Source: Rhizobium sp. BK418 (lineage in GTDB: Bacteria > Pseudomonadota > Alphaproteobacteria > Rhizobiales > Rhizobiaceae). Taken from it: a stretch of 64,000 bases of DNA. Position 1 is the first letter of the stretch. The number at the start of each line of letters is the position of its first letter. The DNA lies in assembly GCF_004341105.1 (NCBI RefSeq), contig NZ_SLZK01000004.1, positions 1-64,000 on the forward strand, in the 5' to 3' direction. A program made the translations under genes and the position numbers. The notes under the pieces were generated by a model. That model was not told the DNA's origin, searched no databases, and saw only the letters and a program-made list of their open reading frames with translations. This document shows positions 28,188 to 36,922 of the stretch, piece by piece.

Positions 28188-29756
28188 ATGCTTGGTGCCG
28201 AGATCCTCGCATTCCTGCAGGCATGTCCGATGACGGTGCTCGTGCTCGACACTGCCGGCCGCATCATCTTTGTCAATGAAGCCGGGAAGCTTATCCATCT
28301 CGAAGACAGGCTTGTCGGCATGGATATCGCCCGATTTATGCCGGAATGGCCCTTGCTTTCGGGTGTCTCCACTGCCTTCGTCTGCGATCGCTTCGGTCAT
28401 CGTCAACTATGCCGCGTGCGGGTGATGAACTGGCCGGTTGGTACGAAGGCGGCCACGGTGATTTTCCTCGAACCTGCCGATGCCGAGCGCCCGGCAGGCT
28501 ATGCGGCGCGCGAGGCCAATTTGCGCCTGCGTTATGTCATCGAGATGTTGCCGGAGGCGGTCTGCGTTTTCGACGCGAGTGACCGCTATGTGCTCTGGAA
28601 CCAGAAATATGCCGAGCTTTATGCTGACATTGCGGAGCACCTTAGGCCCGGTATTGCCTTTGAAGAAATTTTGAGGATCAGTCTTGCCGGCGGCGAGATG
28701 CGCGAACTTGTCGAGGACAAGGAAGCCTGGTTCAGAGAGCGCATGAAGAAATTCCATCAGCCTGTTGCGCAAGAGGAGCAGCAGTTGCGGGATGGCCGGT
28801 GGCTGCGCCACGACGACCGGCGCACGCCCGACGGCGGCGCGATCGGCATGCGTATCGATATTACCGACCTCAAGCAGCGGGAGGACTGGCTCCGCCAATT
28901 GTTCGATGCCAATCCAATGCCCATGCTTCTATGCGATGGCAACAGCCTCGCCATTCTTCAGGCCAACAAGGCAGCCGTTGATTTCTACGGCTTCCAGCGT
29001 TCGGACCTTCTGTCGAAGCGGGCGTGCGACATGCATGCTGAAGGCGAAGTCCACGCTTTCGAGAAGGCTTTGCTCGACCTGGAAGGTCACTGCGATGCGC
29101 GAACGATCTGGCGTCAGACGACGCGTGAGGGATTGGAGCGCCATGTGCTGATCTATGTCCGGCTGCTTTACGAGGGCTCCGAGCGCCGGTTGCTGCTCAC
29201 CGTGGCCGATGTCAGCGACAGAATTCTTGCAGAGGCCGAAGCCAATCGCTTGGCGCATCATGATGTTCTCACGGGCTTGCCGAATAGAATGCAGTTCTAC
29301 AAGGCGCTCGCAGGTGCGCTTGTGTCGGGGCAGCGGGAAAAGGTCGTCATCTGCTATCTGGATCTGGATGGGTTCAAGCCCGTCAACGACACGTTTGGCC
29401 ATGCGGCCGGCGATGAAGTGCTAAAGAGTGTCGCCAAGCGGCTGCAGATACAGGCACGAGAGCATCTGGTTGCCCGCCTCGGCGGCGATGAATTTGCAAT
29501 CCTGATGACCGGCGAGAGAGCCGAGTCGGTTGACCTGGCCGAACGCTGTATCGCCTCCTTCGAGGAGCCTTTCGCCATCAACGGTCTTGCCATCCGGCTT
29601 GGAGTGAGCATCGGCATTGCCGCCGCCGACGGGTCCGATGGCGAAGCGCTCATGCAGGAGGCGGACCGGGCGCTCTATCGCGCCAAGGCCGATGGTCGCA
29701 ACACTTGGCAGATGATGTCGGAGGATGGGCCTGTTCTCAAACGGGCCAAAGCCTGA
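28188..29756 (+). CDS. PAS-domain diguanylate cyclase (GGDEF)
   Basis: This encodes 522 aa without membrane segments. There are three sensor-like regions: PAS at about 1-95 (MTVLVLDTAGRIIFVNEAGK), PAS at about 110-225 (PEAVCVFDASDRYVLWNQKY) and PAS at about 235-350. A GGDEF domain covers about 360-515, with the catalytic GGDEF intact at 432-436 (ARLGGDEFAIL). It should make cyclic di-GMP. No RxxD product-inhibition site is visible five residues before GGDEF, and no EAL domain is present. It is divergent from the sulfonate operon, with which no link is evident. Confidence 0.9.
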   Translation: MLGAEILAFLQACPMTVLVLDTAGRIIFVNEAGKLIHLEDRLVGMDIARFMPEWPLLSGVSTAFVCDRFGHRQLCRVRVMNWPVGTKAATVIFLEPADAERPAGYAAREANLRLRYVIEMLPEAVCVFDASDRYVLWNQKYAELYADIAEHLRPGIAFEEILRISLAGGEMRELVEDKEAWFRERMKKFHQPVAQEEQQLRDGRWLRHDDRRTPDGGAIGMRIDITDLKQREDWLRQLFDANPMPMLLCDGNSLAILQANKAAVDFYGFQRSDLLSKRACDMHAEGEVHAFEKALLDLEGHCDARTIWRQTTREGLERHVLIYVRLLYEGSERRLLLTVADVSDRILAEAEANRLAHHDVLTGLPNRMQFYKALAGALVSGQREKVVICYLDLDGFKPVNDTFGHAAGDEVLKSVAKRLQIQAREHLVARLGGDEFAILMTGERAESVDLAERCIASFEEPFAINGLAIRLGVSIGIAAADGSDGEALMQEADRALYRAKADGRNTWQMMSEDGPVLKRAKA

Positions 29757-29764
29757 CCGGGCGG

Positions 29765-30634
29765 TCAGCCATTGTCCTGTCTTGTCACCAGCAACCAATC
29801 ACGCAGGATTCCTGCCTCGCGTGAGAGCCCCTTCGCCTCGATCAGCCAGTAGGCCTTGTCCATATCGGACGCCCTTTCGAAGAGGGAAACGAGGGTGCCC
29901 GCGGCGATCTCTTCTGCGATCAACGCAGTCGGGCAAAGGCCGATACCCTGACCGCTGATCAACGAACCGATCATGAGATTGAAATCGGCAAAGACAGGCC
30001 CGGCTTTCGGTGCGGAATGAATGCCCGCGCTTGACAACCAGCGCGCCCAGGCGTCGGTCGTCTCGTCATGCAGGAGTTCGCAGGCAAGCAGGTCGACCGG
30101 CGCGTGAAACGGACCGCGCTGAGCGAGAAATCCCGCCGAGCAGGTGGGTCTGGTCTCGGCATTCAGGAGCTTGATCGCGCCGGCACTCGGCCGGGGGCCG
30201 TGGCAGATCAGGAGGTCGGCGCCTGCCGCCTCCGGTGTCCTGGCATCGAGCGCATAGACAATATTGATCCGGATTTCGGGATAGGCCGCTCTCAACCGAG
30301 GCAATTGCGGAATGAGCCAGCGCACCGCCATGGAAGGAATACAGGCAACACTGACCGGCCGACTGTTTGCCTCCAGCCGCAATTGCCCAGCGGCGACTTC
30401 GATGTGGGCTAGCGCATGCGTGGCCGCTGCGCCGAATTCCCTGCCGGCAGCCGTCAGTGTCACGCCGCGGCTATGGCGCAAAAACAGGGGAACGCGAAGC
30501 CAGTTCTCCATCGCTCTCACATGTTGGCTGATGCCGGCGGATTTCAAATTCAACTCGTCCGCCGCCCTGACGAAACTTTCGTGGCGCGCGGCGGCTTCGA
30601 AAGCCCGCAACGATGCGAGGGGGAAATTTCTCAT
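29765..30634 (-). CDS. LysR-family regulator of GcvA type
   Basis: This encodes 289 aa. The N-terminal winged HTH reads LRAFEAAARHESFVRAADEL, and the GcvA-like recognition helix is AGISQHVRAMENWL. The effector domain contains the IGSLISGQGIGLCP motif. It is convergent with the GGDEF gene, eight bases apart, and divergent from the DUF1989 gene, which it may control through the 142-bp gap. Confidence 0.9.
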   Translation of the reverse strand: MRNFPLASLRAFEAAARHESFVRAADELNLKSAGISQHVRAMENWLRVPLFLRHSRGVTLTAAGREFGAAATHALAHIEVAAGQLRLEANSRPVSVACIPSMAVRWLIPQLPRLRAAYPEIRINIVYALDARTPEAAGADLLICHGPRPSAGAIKLLNAETRPTCSAGFLAQRGPFHAPVDLLACELLHDETTDAWARWLSSAGIHSAPKAGPVFADFNLMIGSLISGQGIGLCPTALIAEEIAAGTLVSLFERASDMDKAYWLIEAKGLSREAGILRDWLLVTRQDNG

Positions 30635-30776
30635 ATGGTATGACTAAGTAAAACTTGCTCAAAGGGCAAGGATCATCTCGGTTGCCCAAAGGCGTAGCCT
30701 CGTTAAGAGTGATCGCAACTTATCGTGGGGCGCGGCGGCATGCCGCGTGCCGATTGCCAGTAAAACGGAAATCAGG

Positions 30777-31634
30777 ATGCCGAAGCAGTCGAAAATGCCA
30801 GTTCCTTCTGACGCAGCCGAGCGACGCTCGGCACCGCCCGTCGTCGTCTATCCCGTCGAGACACTGCCGTCGGCCGATCTCAGTCTTCTTGAGACAGCCC
30901 GCCAAACATTGACGAAGGTCGGTGAAACGATCGTGCCGCCGCGCGAAGCAGGCAGCTTCCATGTTCCGCAGGGGCATTTTTTTCGAATCGTCAGCGTGGA
31001 CGGCCCGCAGGTCGGCGACCTCAATCTGTGGAACGCCGCGGATCTCACCGAACGGTTTTTCAGCGGCAAGACGAGGGCACTGCATGCCACGCATGTCGGT
31101 GTCGGTGATCGTCTCTGGAGCACGCTGCCATACCTGCGCCCCATGGCGACCATCACCTATGACAGCCTCGGCTGGTACGGCTGGGACGATGATGGCGCCG
31201 GCGTTCATGATGTTATCGGCACCCGTTGCGATCCCTATACCAACCGGTTGCTGAAGGGCGACAACTACCATCACTGCTGCCATTCGAACCTGACCCGAGC
31301 GCTTGCCGCCGACAGGAGCATGCCGCTTGAGCAGGCAGAGATGCATGTGCATGATGTGCTCAACGTTTTCATGTGCACCGGCTTCACCAAGGATACACAC
31401 CGATATTTCATGAAGGCCAGTCCCGTTCGGCCAGGAGATTTCATCGAATTCTTTGCAGAGATCGATCTTATCGGCGCCTTATCGGCCTGCCCGGGTGGCG
31501 ATTGCGGTGCAGGCCATTCCAGCGATGCAGCTGCCTGCCATCCGCTGAAGGTCGAAATCTGGAAGGCCGATCCGGCGACGCTCGCCGACTGGACGCCGCC
31601 AAAGCCAAATCCCTACCCGAGAACGCACCGGTAA
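30777..31634 (+). CDS. DUF1989 (urea-carboxylase-associated) family protein
   Basis: ATG 30777 has GGA about seven bases upstream and gives 285 aa; GTG 30747 and ATG 30795 are alternatives. The domain contains VGDLNLWNAADLTERFFSGK, WYGWDDDGAGVHDVIGTRCD and HHCCHSNL, with His and Cys that could bind metal. DUF1989 proteins often sit with urea carboxylase or amino-acid/amine catabolism genes, but no such gene is adjacent here. The function is unknown. The divergent LysR gene is the likely regulator. Confidence 0.82.
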   Translation: MPKQSKMPVPSDAAERRSAPPVVVYPVETLPSADLSLLETARQTLTKVGETIVPPREAGSFHVPQGHFFRIVSVDGPQVGDLNLWNAADLTERFFSGKTRALHATHVGVGDRLWSTLPYLRPMATITYDSLGWYGWDDDGAGVHDVIGTRCDPYTNRLLKGDNYHHCCHSNLTRALAADRSMPLEQAEMHVHDVLNVFMCTGFTKDTHRYFMKASPVRPGDFIEFFAEIDLIGALSACPGGDCGAGHSSDAAACHPLKVEIWKADPATLADWTPPKPNPYPRTHR

Positions 31635-31669
31635 AGCGGTAAGCCGCGGGGACTTTCGGAGGCGAGCGG

Positions 31670-32935
31670 TCAGACGATCAGGATTGCCCTGAAGTCGTTG
31701 ACATTGGTGCCTGTCGGGCCAGTTTCGAACAGGTCGCCGATGGCCTTGAAGCCGGAATAGCTGTCATTGGTGTCGAGCAGGTGGCGCGGGCCGAAGCCGG
31801 CTGCGCGCAGCCGCTTGACCGTGCCACCATCGGCAAAGGCACCGGCATTCTTCTCCGAACCGTCGATCCCATCGGTATCGGCCGCAAGCACGTGAACGCC
31901 GTCATAGCCGTCGATCGCCAGCGCCAAAGCGAGCGCGAACTCGCCGTTGCGTCCGCCCTTGCCGCCCTTGGCGCGTAAGGTCACCGTCGTCTCACCGCCG
32001 GAGAGGATGACAACCGGCTTGCTGAACGGCCGGTCGCGTCCGGCGACTTCTCGGGCAATCGCCGCATGCACCAGCGCCACGTCGCGTGATTCCCCTTCGA
32101 CGGAATCCGACAGAATCGCCGGCGCAATGCCTTGCGCGCGGGCGAGCGCGGCTGCGGCTTCGAGCGATACGCCGGCCGAAGCGATGATATGATGTTCGTG
32201 ACGGACAAAGACCGGATCGTCCGGCCGCGGCGCATCGGCTTTCGAGGAGTTCAGATGATCAATGGCTGACTGCGGGAGCTTGAGACTGTATTGCTGTATG
32301 ATCTGAAGCGCGTCATGCCGGGTCGAGTTGTCGGGGACGGTCGGCCCTGAGGCGACATGGGCGGGGTTGTCTCCGGGAATATCGGAGACGATCAGGCTGA
32401 CGACCCGGGCTTTGGTCGCGGCGGCAAGCCGGCCGCCCTTGATGGTGGAAAGATGCTTACGCACGACGTTCATGGCCGAGATCGGCGCGCCGGAGGCGAG
32501 CAGCAGCTCGTTGAGCAGGATCTCGTCCTGCAACGTCAGGCCTTCGGGCGGAGAGGGCAGCAGTGCTGAGCCGCCGCCGCAGATCAGGGCGATGACGAGA
32601 TCGTTTTCGCTCAGTCCGGCAACGGCTTCCGTCAGCCGCCTGGAGGCGGCGAGGCCGGCTGCATCCGGAACGGGGTGGGCGGCTTCGATGATCTCGATGT
32701 GTTTTGTTTCGCAACCATAGCCATAGCGGGTGGCGACCACGCCTTCGAGTGGCCCATTCCACACGCTTTCCAGCGCACGCGCCATCTGCGCAGCACCCTT
32801 GCCGGCGCCGATCACCACCGTCTTGCCCTTTGGTTTTTTCGGCAGATGCGCGGTGATGCCGGTCAGCGGATCGGCGGCGCGCACGGCTGTCGAAAACAGG
32901 CTCGTCAGGAAATCGCGGGGGGAGGACAGGGGCAT
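31670..32935 (-). CDS. Glycerate 2-kinase of the MOFRL family (TtuD/GckA-like)
   Basis: This encodes 421 aa. It has the GckA N-terminal domain (VVIGAGKGAAQMARAL, then ICGGGSALLPSP) and a C-terminal MOFRL domain (LSGGETTVTLRAKGKGGRN-like). These enzymes phosphorylate D-glycerate. In tartrate operons the homologue was named TtuD. It is divergent from an MFS carrier of the tartrate/ACS type, so import and use of a sugar acid such as tartrate or glycerate is a reasonable inference. Confidence 0.9.
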   Translation of the reverse strand: MPLSSPRDFLTSLFSTAVRAADPLTGITAHLPKKPKGKTVVIGAGKGAAQMARALESVWNGPLEGVVATRYGYGCETKHIEIIEAAHPVPDAAGLAASRRLTEAVAGLSENDLVIALICGGGSALLPSPPEGLTLQDEILLNELLLASGAPISAMNVVRKHLSTIKGGRLAAATKARVVSLIVSDIPGDNPAHVASGPTVPDNSTRHDALQIIQQYSLKLPQSAIDHLNSSKADAPRPDDPVFVRHEHHIIASAGVSLEAAAALARAQGIAPAILSDSVEGESRDVALVHAAIAREVAGRDRPFSKPVVILSGGETTVTLRAKGGKGGRNGEFALALALAIDGYDGVHVLAADTDGIDGSEKNAGAFADGGTVKRLRAAGFGPRHLLDTNDSYSGFKAIGDLFETGPTGTNVNDFRAILIV

Positions 32936-33107
32936 GATGATCTCTCTGGAGACACGGGCAGGAGGATGGCTTCCGCTCTCATACGCTTGACTGTCGACAT
33001 ATCGCTTGTCAATGCAGCGACAACACCTCTCCGTTCGGTGCGATTGATAATCGTCCCTATGCGGCTATCTATCAAAGGGAAAATCAACAATCATTTGGAG
33101 AATTTGC

Positions 33108-34400
33108 ATGGTCAACGAACAGCAGTTGATCTCGAAAATTACCTGGCGGCTCATGCCATTCCTCGGAATCCTTTACCTCATTGCTTATATCGATCGTCAG
33201 AACGTCAGTTTCGCCAAGCTGCAAATGGTCGACGCTCTCGGTATGAGCGAATATGCCTATGGGCTTGGCGCCTCTCTCTTTTTCATCGGCTATTTCCTTT
33301 TTGAAGTGCCGAGCAACCTGTTTCTTGAAAAGTTCGGCGCGCGTGTCTGGTTCGCGCGTATTCTGGTCTCCTGGGGCATCGTCACCATCCTGCTTTCCTA
33401 TACGCAGAACGCGCCGATGTTCTATATCCTGCGCTTCCTGCTCGGCGTCTGCGAAGCAGGCTTCTTTCCGGGTGTCCTCTATCTCCTGACGCTCTGGTTC
33501 CCGTCGGACTATCGCGGCCGCATGGTGGGGCTCTTCATGATCTTCAGTGCGCTCGCCAACGCCGTCGGCGCTCCTGTTGGCGGCATGCTGCTCGATCTCG
33601 ATGGTTTCCTTGGCCATGCCGGTTGGCAATGGGTCTTCCTGGCGACGGGTATTCCGGCTGTGATCGCCGGTGTCGTTACCTTCTTCTATCTCTGGGATCG
33701 GCCCGAGAATGCGAGCTTCCTCAGTGGTGAGGAGAAGAGCTGGTTAGCAGACCGGCTCGCATCAGAGAATTCCGGCATGGACCACAATGCCGAAAACGGC
33801 TTCAAGGCGCTGATCGACCCCCGTGTCCTGTTGATGGCGCTCTGCTACATCGCCTTTCCGCTGGCCGCCTATGGCCTCAGCTATTGGCTGCCGACCATCG
33901 TGAAGGCCTTCGGCGTCAGCAACACCGTGAACGGTTTCCTCAATATCATTCCGTGGATACTGGTGGCGATCGCCCTCTGGGCGGTGCCGGCTGCCGCCGA
34001 CAAAGTGAAGGCGAAGACGCCTTATATCGTCATCCCGGCCTTCATCGGTGCGGCTTGCCTGCTGCTCTCGGCGCTCCTTCCCAATAACACGCTACAGTTC
34101 ATCTTTCTCTGCATTGCTGCAGCCGGCATCTTCGCGCCGCAACCGGTCTTCTGGAGCCTGCCCTCCCGCTTCCTGAAAGGAGCGGGCGCCGCGGCAGGTC
34201 TCGCCGCCATCAATTCCGTCGGCAATCTTGGCGGCTTCATCGCCCAGAACGCCGTGCCATGGATCAAGGACGAAACCGGAAGCACGATTGCGCCGATGTT
34301 CTTCCTGGCGGTCTGCCTTGCCGCCGGCGCCCTGCTCGTATTTGCGGTTGCCATGATGATGGCGCGCAAACAGCGTGACGCCGTACCACGCGGCGCTTGA
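33108..34400 (+). CDS. MFS carrier of the anion:cation symporter family (TtuB-like)
   Basis: This encodes 430 aa with 12 predicted membrane helices. The ACS-family motif YIDRQNVSFAKLQM occurs in helix 1, and LGVCEAGFFPGVLYLLTLWF is typical of tartrate and phthalate-type carriers. The ribosome site TGGAG is six bases before ATG. It is divergent from the glycerate kinase gene and ends at a good terminator. Confidence 0.9.
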   Translation: MVNEQQLISKITWRLMPFLGILYLIAYIDRQNVSFAKLQMVDALGMSEYAYGLGASLFFIGYFLFEVPSNLFLEKFGARVWFARILVSWGIVTILLSYTQNAPMFYILRFLLGVCEAGFFPGVLYLLTLWFPSDYRGRMVGLFMIFSALANAVGAPVGGMLLDLDGFLGHAGWQWVFLATGIPAVIAGVVTFFYLWDRPENASFLSGEEKSWLADRLASENSGMDHNAENGFKALIDPRVLLMALCYIAFPLAAYGLSYWLPTIVKAFGVSNTVNGFLNIIPWILVAIALWAVPAAADKVKAKTPYIVIPAFIGAACLLLSALLPNNTLQFIFLCIAAAGIFAPQPVFWSLPSRFLKGAGAAAGLAAINSVGNLGGFIAQNAVPWIKDETGSTIAPMFFLAVCLAAGALLVFAVAMMMARKQRDAVPRGA

Positions 34401-34419
34401 GGGTTTTAATGTCGAAAGC

Positions 34420-34447
34420 CCCGGCACGAACGGTGCCGGGTCTCTTT
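34420..34447 (+). terminator. Rho-independent-type terminator after the MFS gene
   Basis: An 8-bp stem CCCGGCAC/GTGCCGGG with a 5-base loop is followed by TCTCTTT. It starts 20 bases after the stop codon. Confidence 0.7.
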
Positions 34448-34479
34448 GCATGGGACGGGCTGCCGGGGAAGCGTATGGC

Positions 34480-35233
34480 GGCGCCTAGGAGGAAGCCTCT
34501 CCGACGTCCGGCGCACGGTTTTCGAAAACGGCGCGCGGCCCGCGGTCATGCGCTCTCGTAATCCGAATCCGCTCGGCGACCGAGTGAAGACCTCGGCGTC
34601 GAGTCCTTCGGCGATCGGCAAGAAAGCGCTTTCGCGCTCGATCATGCTCGGCGTGCCCGTGTTGGAGCCGGCGACCGCCAACCGGCGCGGTCCAGCCTCG
34701 AAAAACACTGTTGCCGCCTTGCGCGAGGCTTCCGAATTTCGGCACGCACATGATTGGCGTCCGGTTCGGAACAGCCGATGACGATGGCGGCTGACCGTTG
34801 CGCTGCGCGAGCTGGAAGGAACTTGCGGGCGGTCAGCCGGAGAAATGGCGATTGCTTCTGCGCGACGGCCGATCAGCATCTTCTGGGCGAGCAGTAGTTC
34901 GTCTTCGGTCTGGCCGGTATCGATGAGGATAGGGATGCTGCCACGCTGAATAAGTAATTTGGCAAGTGCTGCGGCGAGATGCGCACGAAAGCCGACTTCC
35001 GGCTGGTGGCAACCGACGAGGCGACTCTGGTTCGCAAGTACGCCGCGCGAGATCGTTGACGTGGTAGCCGAGCTCCTCGAAAGCGCGCAGCACTTTCTCG
35101 CGCGTTGCCGGCGCAACGCTTGCCCCGGGTGTGTACGCGAGACCGCCGAGCGGGAAACGCCGGCGAGTTGCGCCACCGGTTCGGCGCTCACGAAGCGCAT
35201 GCGGTCTTTTTTCGTCGCCTTCGTGTCGTTCAT
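34480..35233 (-). pseudogene. Broken LacI-family repressor gene
   Basis: Starting near ATG 35233, frame 1 reads VAQLAGVSRSAVSRT (LacI HTH) and then degrades. The continuation FEELGYHVNDLAR appears in another frame at about 35040-35085. VLANQSRLVG and then FRAHLAAALAKLLIQRGSIP, up to IGRRAEAIAI, return to frame 1. Further breaks occur near 34780 and 34560. At least three frameshifts are needed to recover a full LacI protein. Its place behind the MFS/glycerate kinase pair suggests it once regulated that locus. Confidence 0.75.
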
Positions 35234-35651
35234 TACGGGCCGTTGCTCATCGGCTTTCCCTACCACTGTATAGAGAAGCAATGGCAGTAAATCGACACCC
35301 GAGCACCGACGAAAGCGCTGGCTTTGAATTCCGCGGGATTTTCCGGAGGAACGAAAGGCATCGCTAAGGAGCCGGCGTGAGGACGCGGACCGTTGAAAAG
35401 AGGCTCCGCGAGCCGTTGACCAGCCAAGTATCGACATCGTTCTCGACGCGAATGACAGAGGAATAAAATCGCTCGCAAAGGCATCAGATTTCGCAGCGAC
35501 GGACGGCGGCGCTCGTTGATCTCAGCTGTCGTGGAAAGTCGAGATTGCCGGATGCAATCTCGACAAAGGGGCAGAGTTCAGCGGCAGTGACGAATGATCG
35601 AGCCAGCGCCGCTACAAGACCTGGGTTAACCGGCCATGGGTCGGCGGATGG
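35234..35651. other. Interval without recognisable gene
   Basis: About 420 bases lie between the broken LacI gene and the small secreted protein. Only short frames without domain features are present. I see no repeat, operator or terminator that I can support. Confidence 0.4.
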
Positions 35652-35957
35652 CTAGTCGCAGACCCGCACTGTTTCCGTATGATAGCCGCCATCGTAATGG
35701 TTCCGGACATCACGGTCCTCATACCAGCATCTCGGAGGCGGCGGGCCTGCATCATAATAACGAGGACCCTCGACATAACGCGGTCCGCTATTGGCGAGCG
35801 CACCACCGACCAGGCCGCCCACAACACCTGCGGCAACGCCGCCGGCAATGATGCGCCCCGTATTGTCGTGGTGATGATGGTCGCGCGCGGCAGCAGGCTG
35901 AATGGCTGCGCCCAGCAGGGCCGTCGCGATCAACAGACTGCTAATAATTTTCTTCAT
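35652..35957 (-). CDS. Small secreted glycine-zipper-like protein
   Basis: From ATG 35957 (GGAG six bases upstream) this encodes 101 aa. A signal peptide (MKKIISSLLIATALLGAAI, cleavage near AAA-RD) is followed by a HHHH stretch. Next is a Gly/Ala zipper (IIAGGVAAGVVGGLVGGALA at about residues 36-55) and a Tyr/Arg/Pro-rich tail with two Cys (RCWYED and the final RVCD). Small proteins like this are common in rhizobial envelopes. The function is unknown. Confidence 0.7.
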   Translation of the reverse strand: MKKIISSLLIATALLGAAIQPAAARDHHHHDNTGRIIAGGVAAGVVGGLVGGALANSGPRYVEGPRYYDAGPPPPRCWYEDRDVRNHYDGGYHTETVRVCD

Positions 35958-36674
35958 GGCATTCTCCATTTAGTCTCAAACGCCCCATGGAATATAAATG
36001 CGTGAGCACGGCGTTTGTTCGTTCAAATCGTGCGCCTTTTAAGGCAGACCCTCCGTCAGTATCGGCGCAACCCTCAAAATAACGCCCGATGGGACCAAGA
36101 TCGCTGTTGGCGCCAAAGATGCGACCCCAGACGCCGGGCGGTGGTCCGTTGACGCCGCCCTCTGACGCACCTCCCCGTGCGCCAGGCCCGGAATATACTA
36201 AAGCACTGCGCGGCCCATCAGAAGCGATTGTCTCCGCGCCCATTCGTTGCGTTACCAGCGGCGCGATCAGCTGCACCGGTACCTCAGGCCGAATATTGGG
36301 AATCGGCGGAGGGGGCTGCCCAGCGGCGGACGTGTGCGGTGGAGGAATCGTATTCCGCCGGAACTAGTCGTCGTCGATGGCATTCGTCTGGCTGACGCCG
36401 CCGCGATCGTGTGAGAACGCCCCGATTTCTGCTCCGAGCGATTTTCATCATGCGCCATCACCTCAATCTGTCCAAACGCCGCATAGGACGACATCGGACC
36501 GAAATTCATTCCTGCTAAATGCGCAGTCCGCCGTCCAGCGGCAGGCAAGTCATATCTCCCAAAGCTCAATCAAGCACCTAGTAAGGCCCGCAGGGGACGG
36601 CAATGACACCGAGACGCCGTCGCAATGGCAACGGCGCGACAGTGGATACAGTAGTCCGAAATGTTCCCGCCGCC
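35958..36674. other. Long interval before the ugp promoter; no recognised gene
   Basis: On the minus strand a Pro/Gly-rich frame (PPPPIPNIRPEVPVQLIAP, later GPPPGVWGRIFGANSDLGP) is open from about 36366 to 35941. It lacks an ATG and a ribosome site and matches no family I know. An adjoining frame upstream carries a possible continuation, so this may be a decayed gene. The evidence is too weak for a call. Confidence 0.3.
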
Positions 36675-36692
36675 AATGTTCATTTGAACATT
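36675..36692 (+). promoter_or_regulatory. Distal palindromic operator of the ugp cluster
   Basis: AATGTTCATTTGAACATT has perfect 8-bp arms around TT. The same 16-bp core recurs 145 bp downstream. It resembles sites of GlpR-type DeoR repressors (E. coli GlpR sites contain ATGTTCG...CGAACAT). A DeoR regulator is encoded in this cluster. Confidence 0.65.
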
Positions 36693-36820
36693 CCGGTCTT
36701 CGCTCTTTGGGCCGGCACCCTCCAGAGAGCTTCCCGTTTTCAGCCAGGGGGGATGTTGCTCCTTAATGCCAACATATTCCCCGCGTTTTGACGCTTCTTT
36801 TGCTCGAAGACGTGTCGAAG

Positions 36821-36836
36821 ATGTTCATTTGAACAT
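36821..36836 (+). promoter_or_regulatory. Proximal palindromic operator of the ugp cluster
   Basis: ATGTTCATTTGAACAT is identical in its 16 bases to the distal site. It lies 87 bases before the ugpB start, where it could overlap the promoter. Spacing of 145 bp between centres is close to a whole number of helical turns, so looping is possible. Confidence 0.65.
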
Positions 36837-36922
36837 TTCCTTGTTGCAATAGGAAGGTCAGCTGGTAGGGTTGTGCGGCGTTCGGAGCGGGAGGCTCCAA
36901 ACATCAACATTGGGAGTGAGAG

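Noticed and set aside
35941..36276. 111-aa Pro/Gly-rich minus-strand frame
   Set aside because: It has only a GTG start without a ribosome site and no family match, and it overlaps the start of the small secreted protein gene. It is kept only as an unexplained interval.
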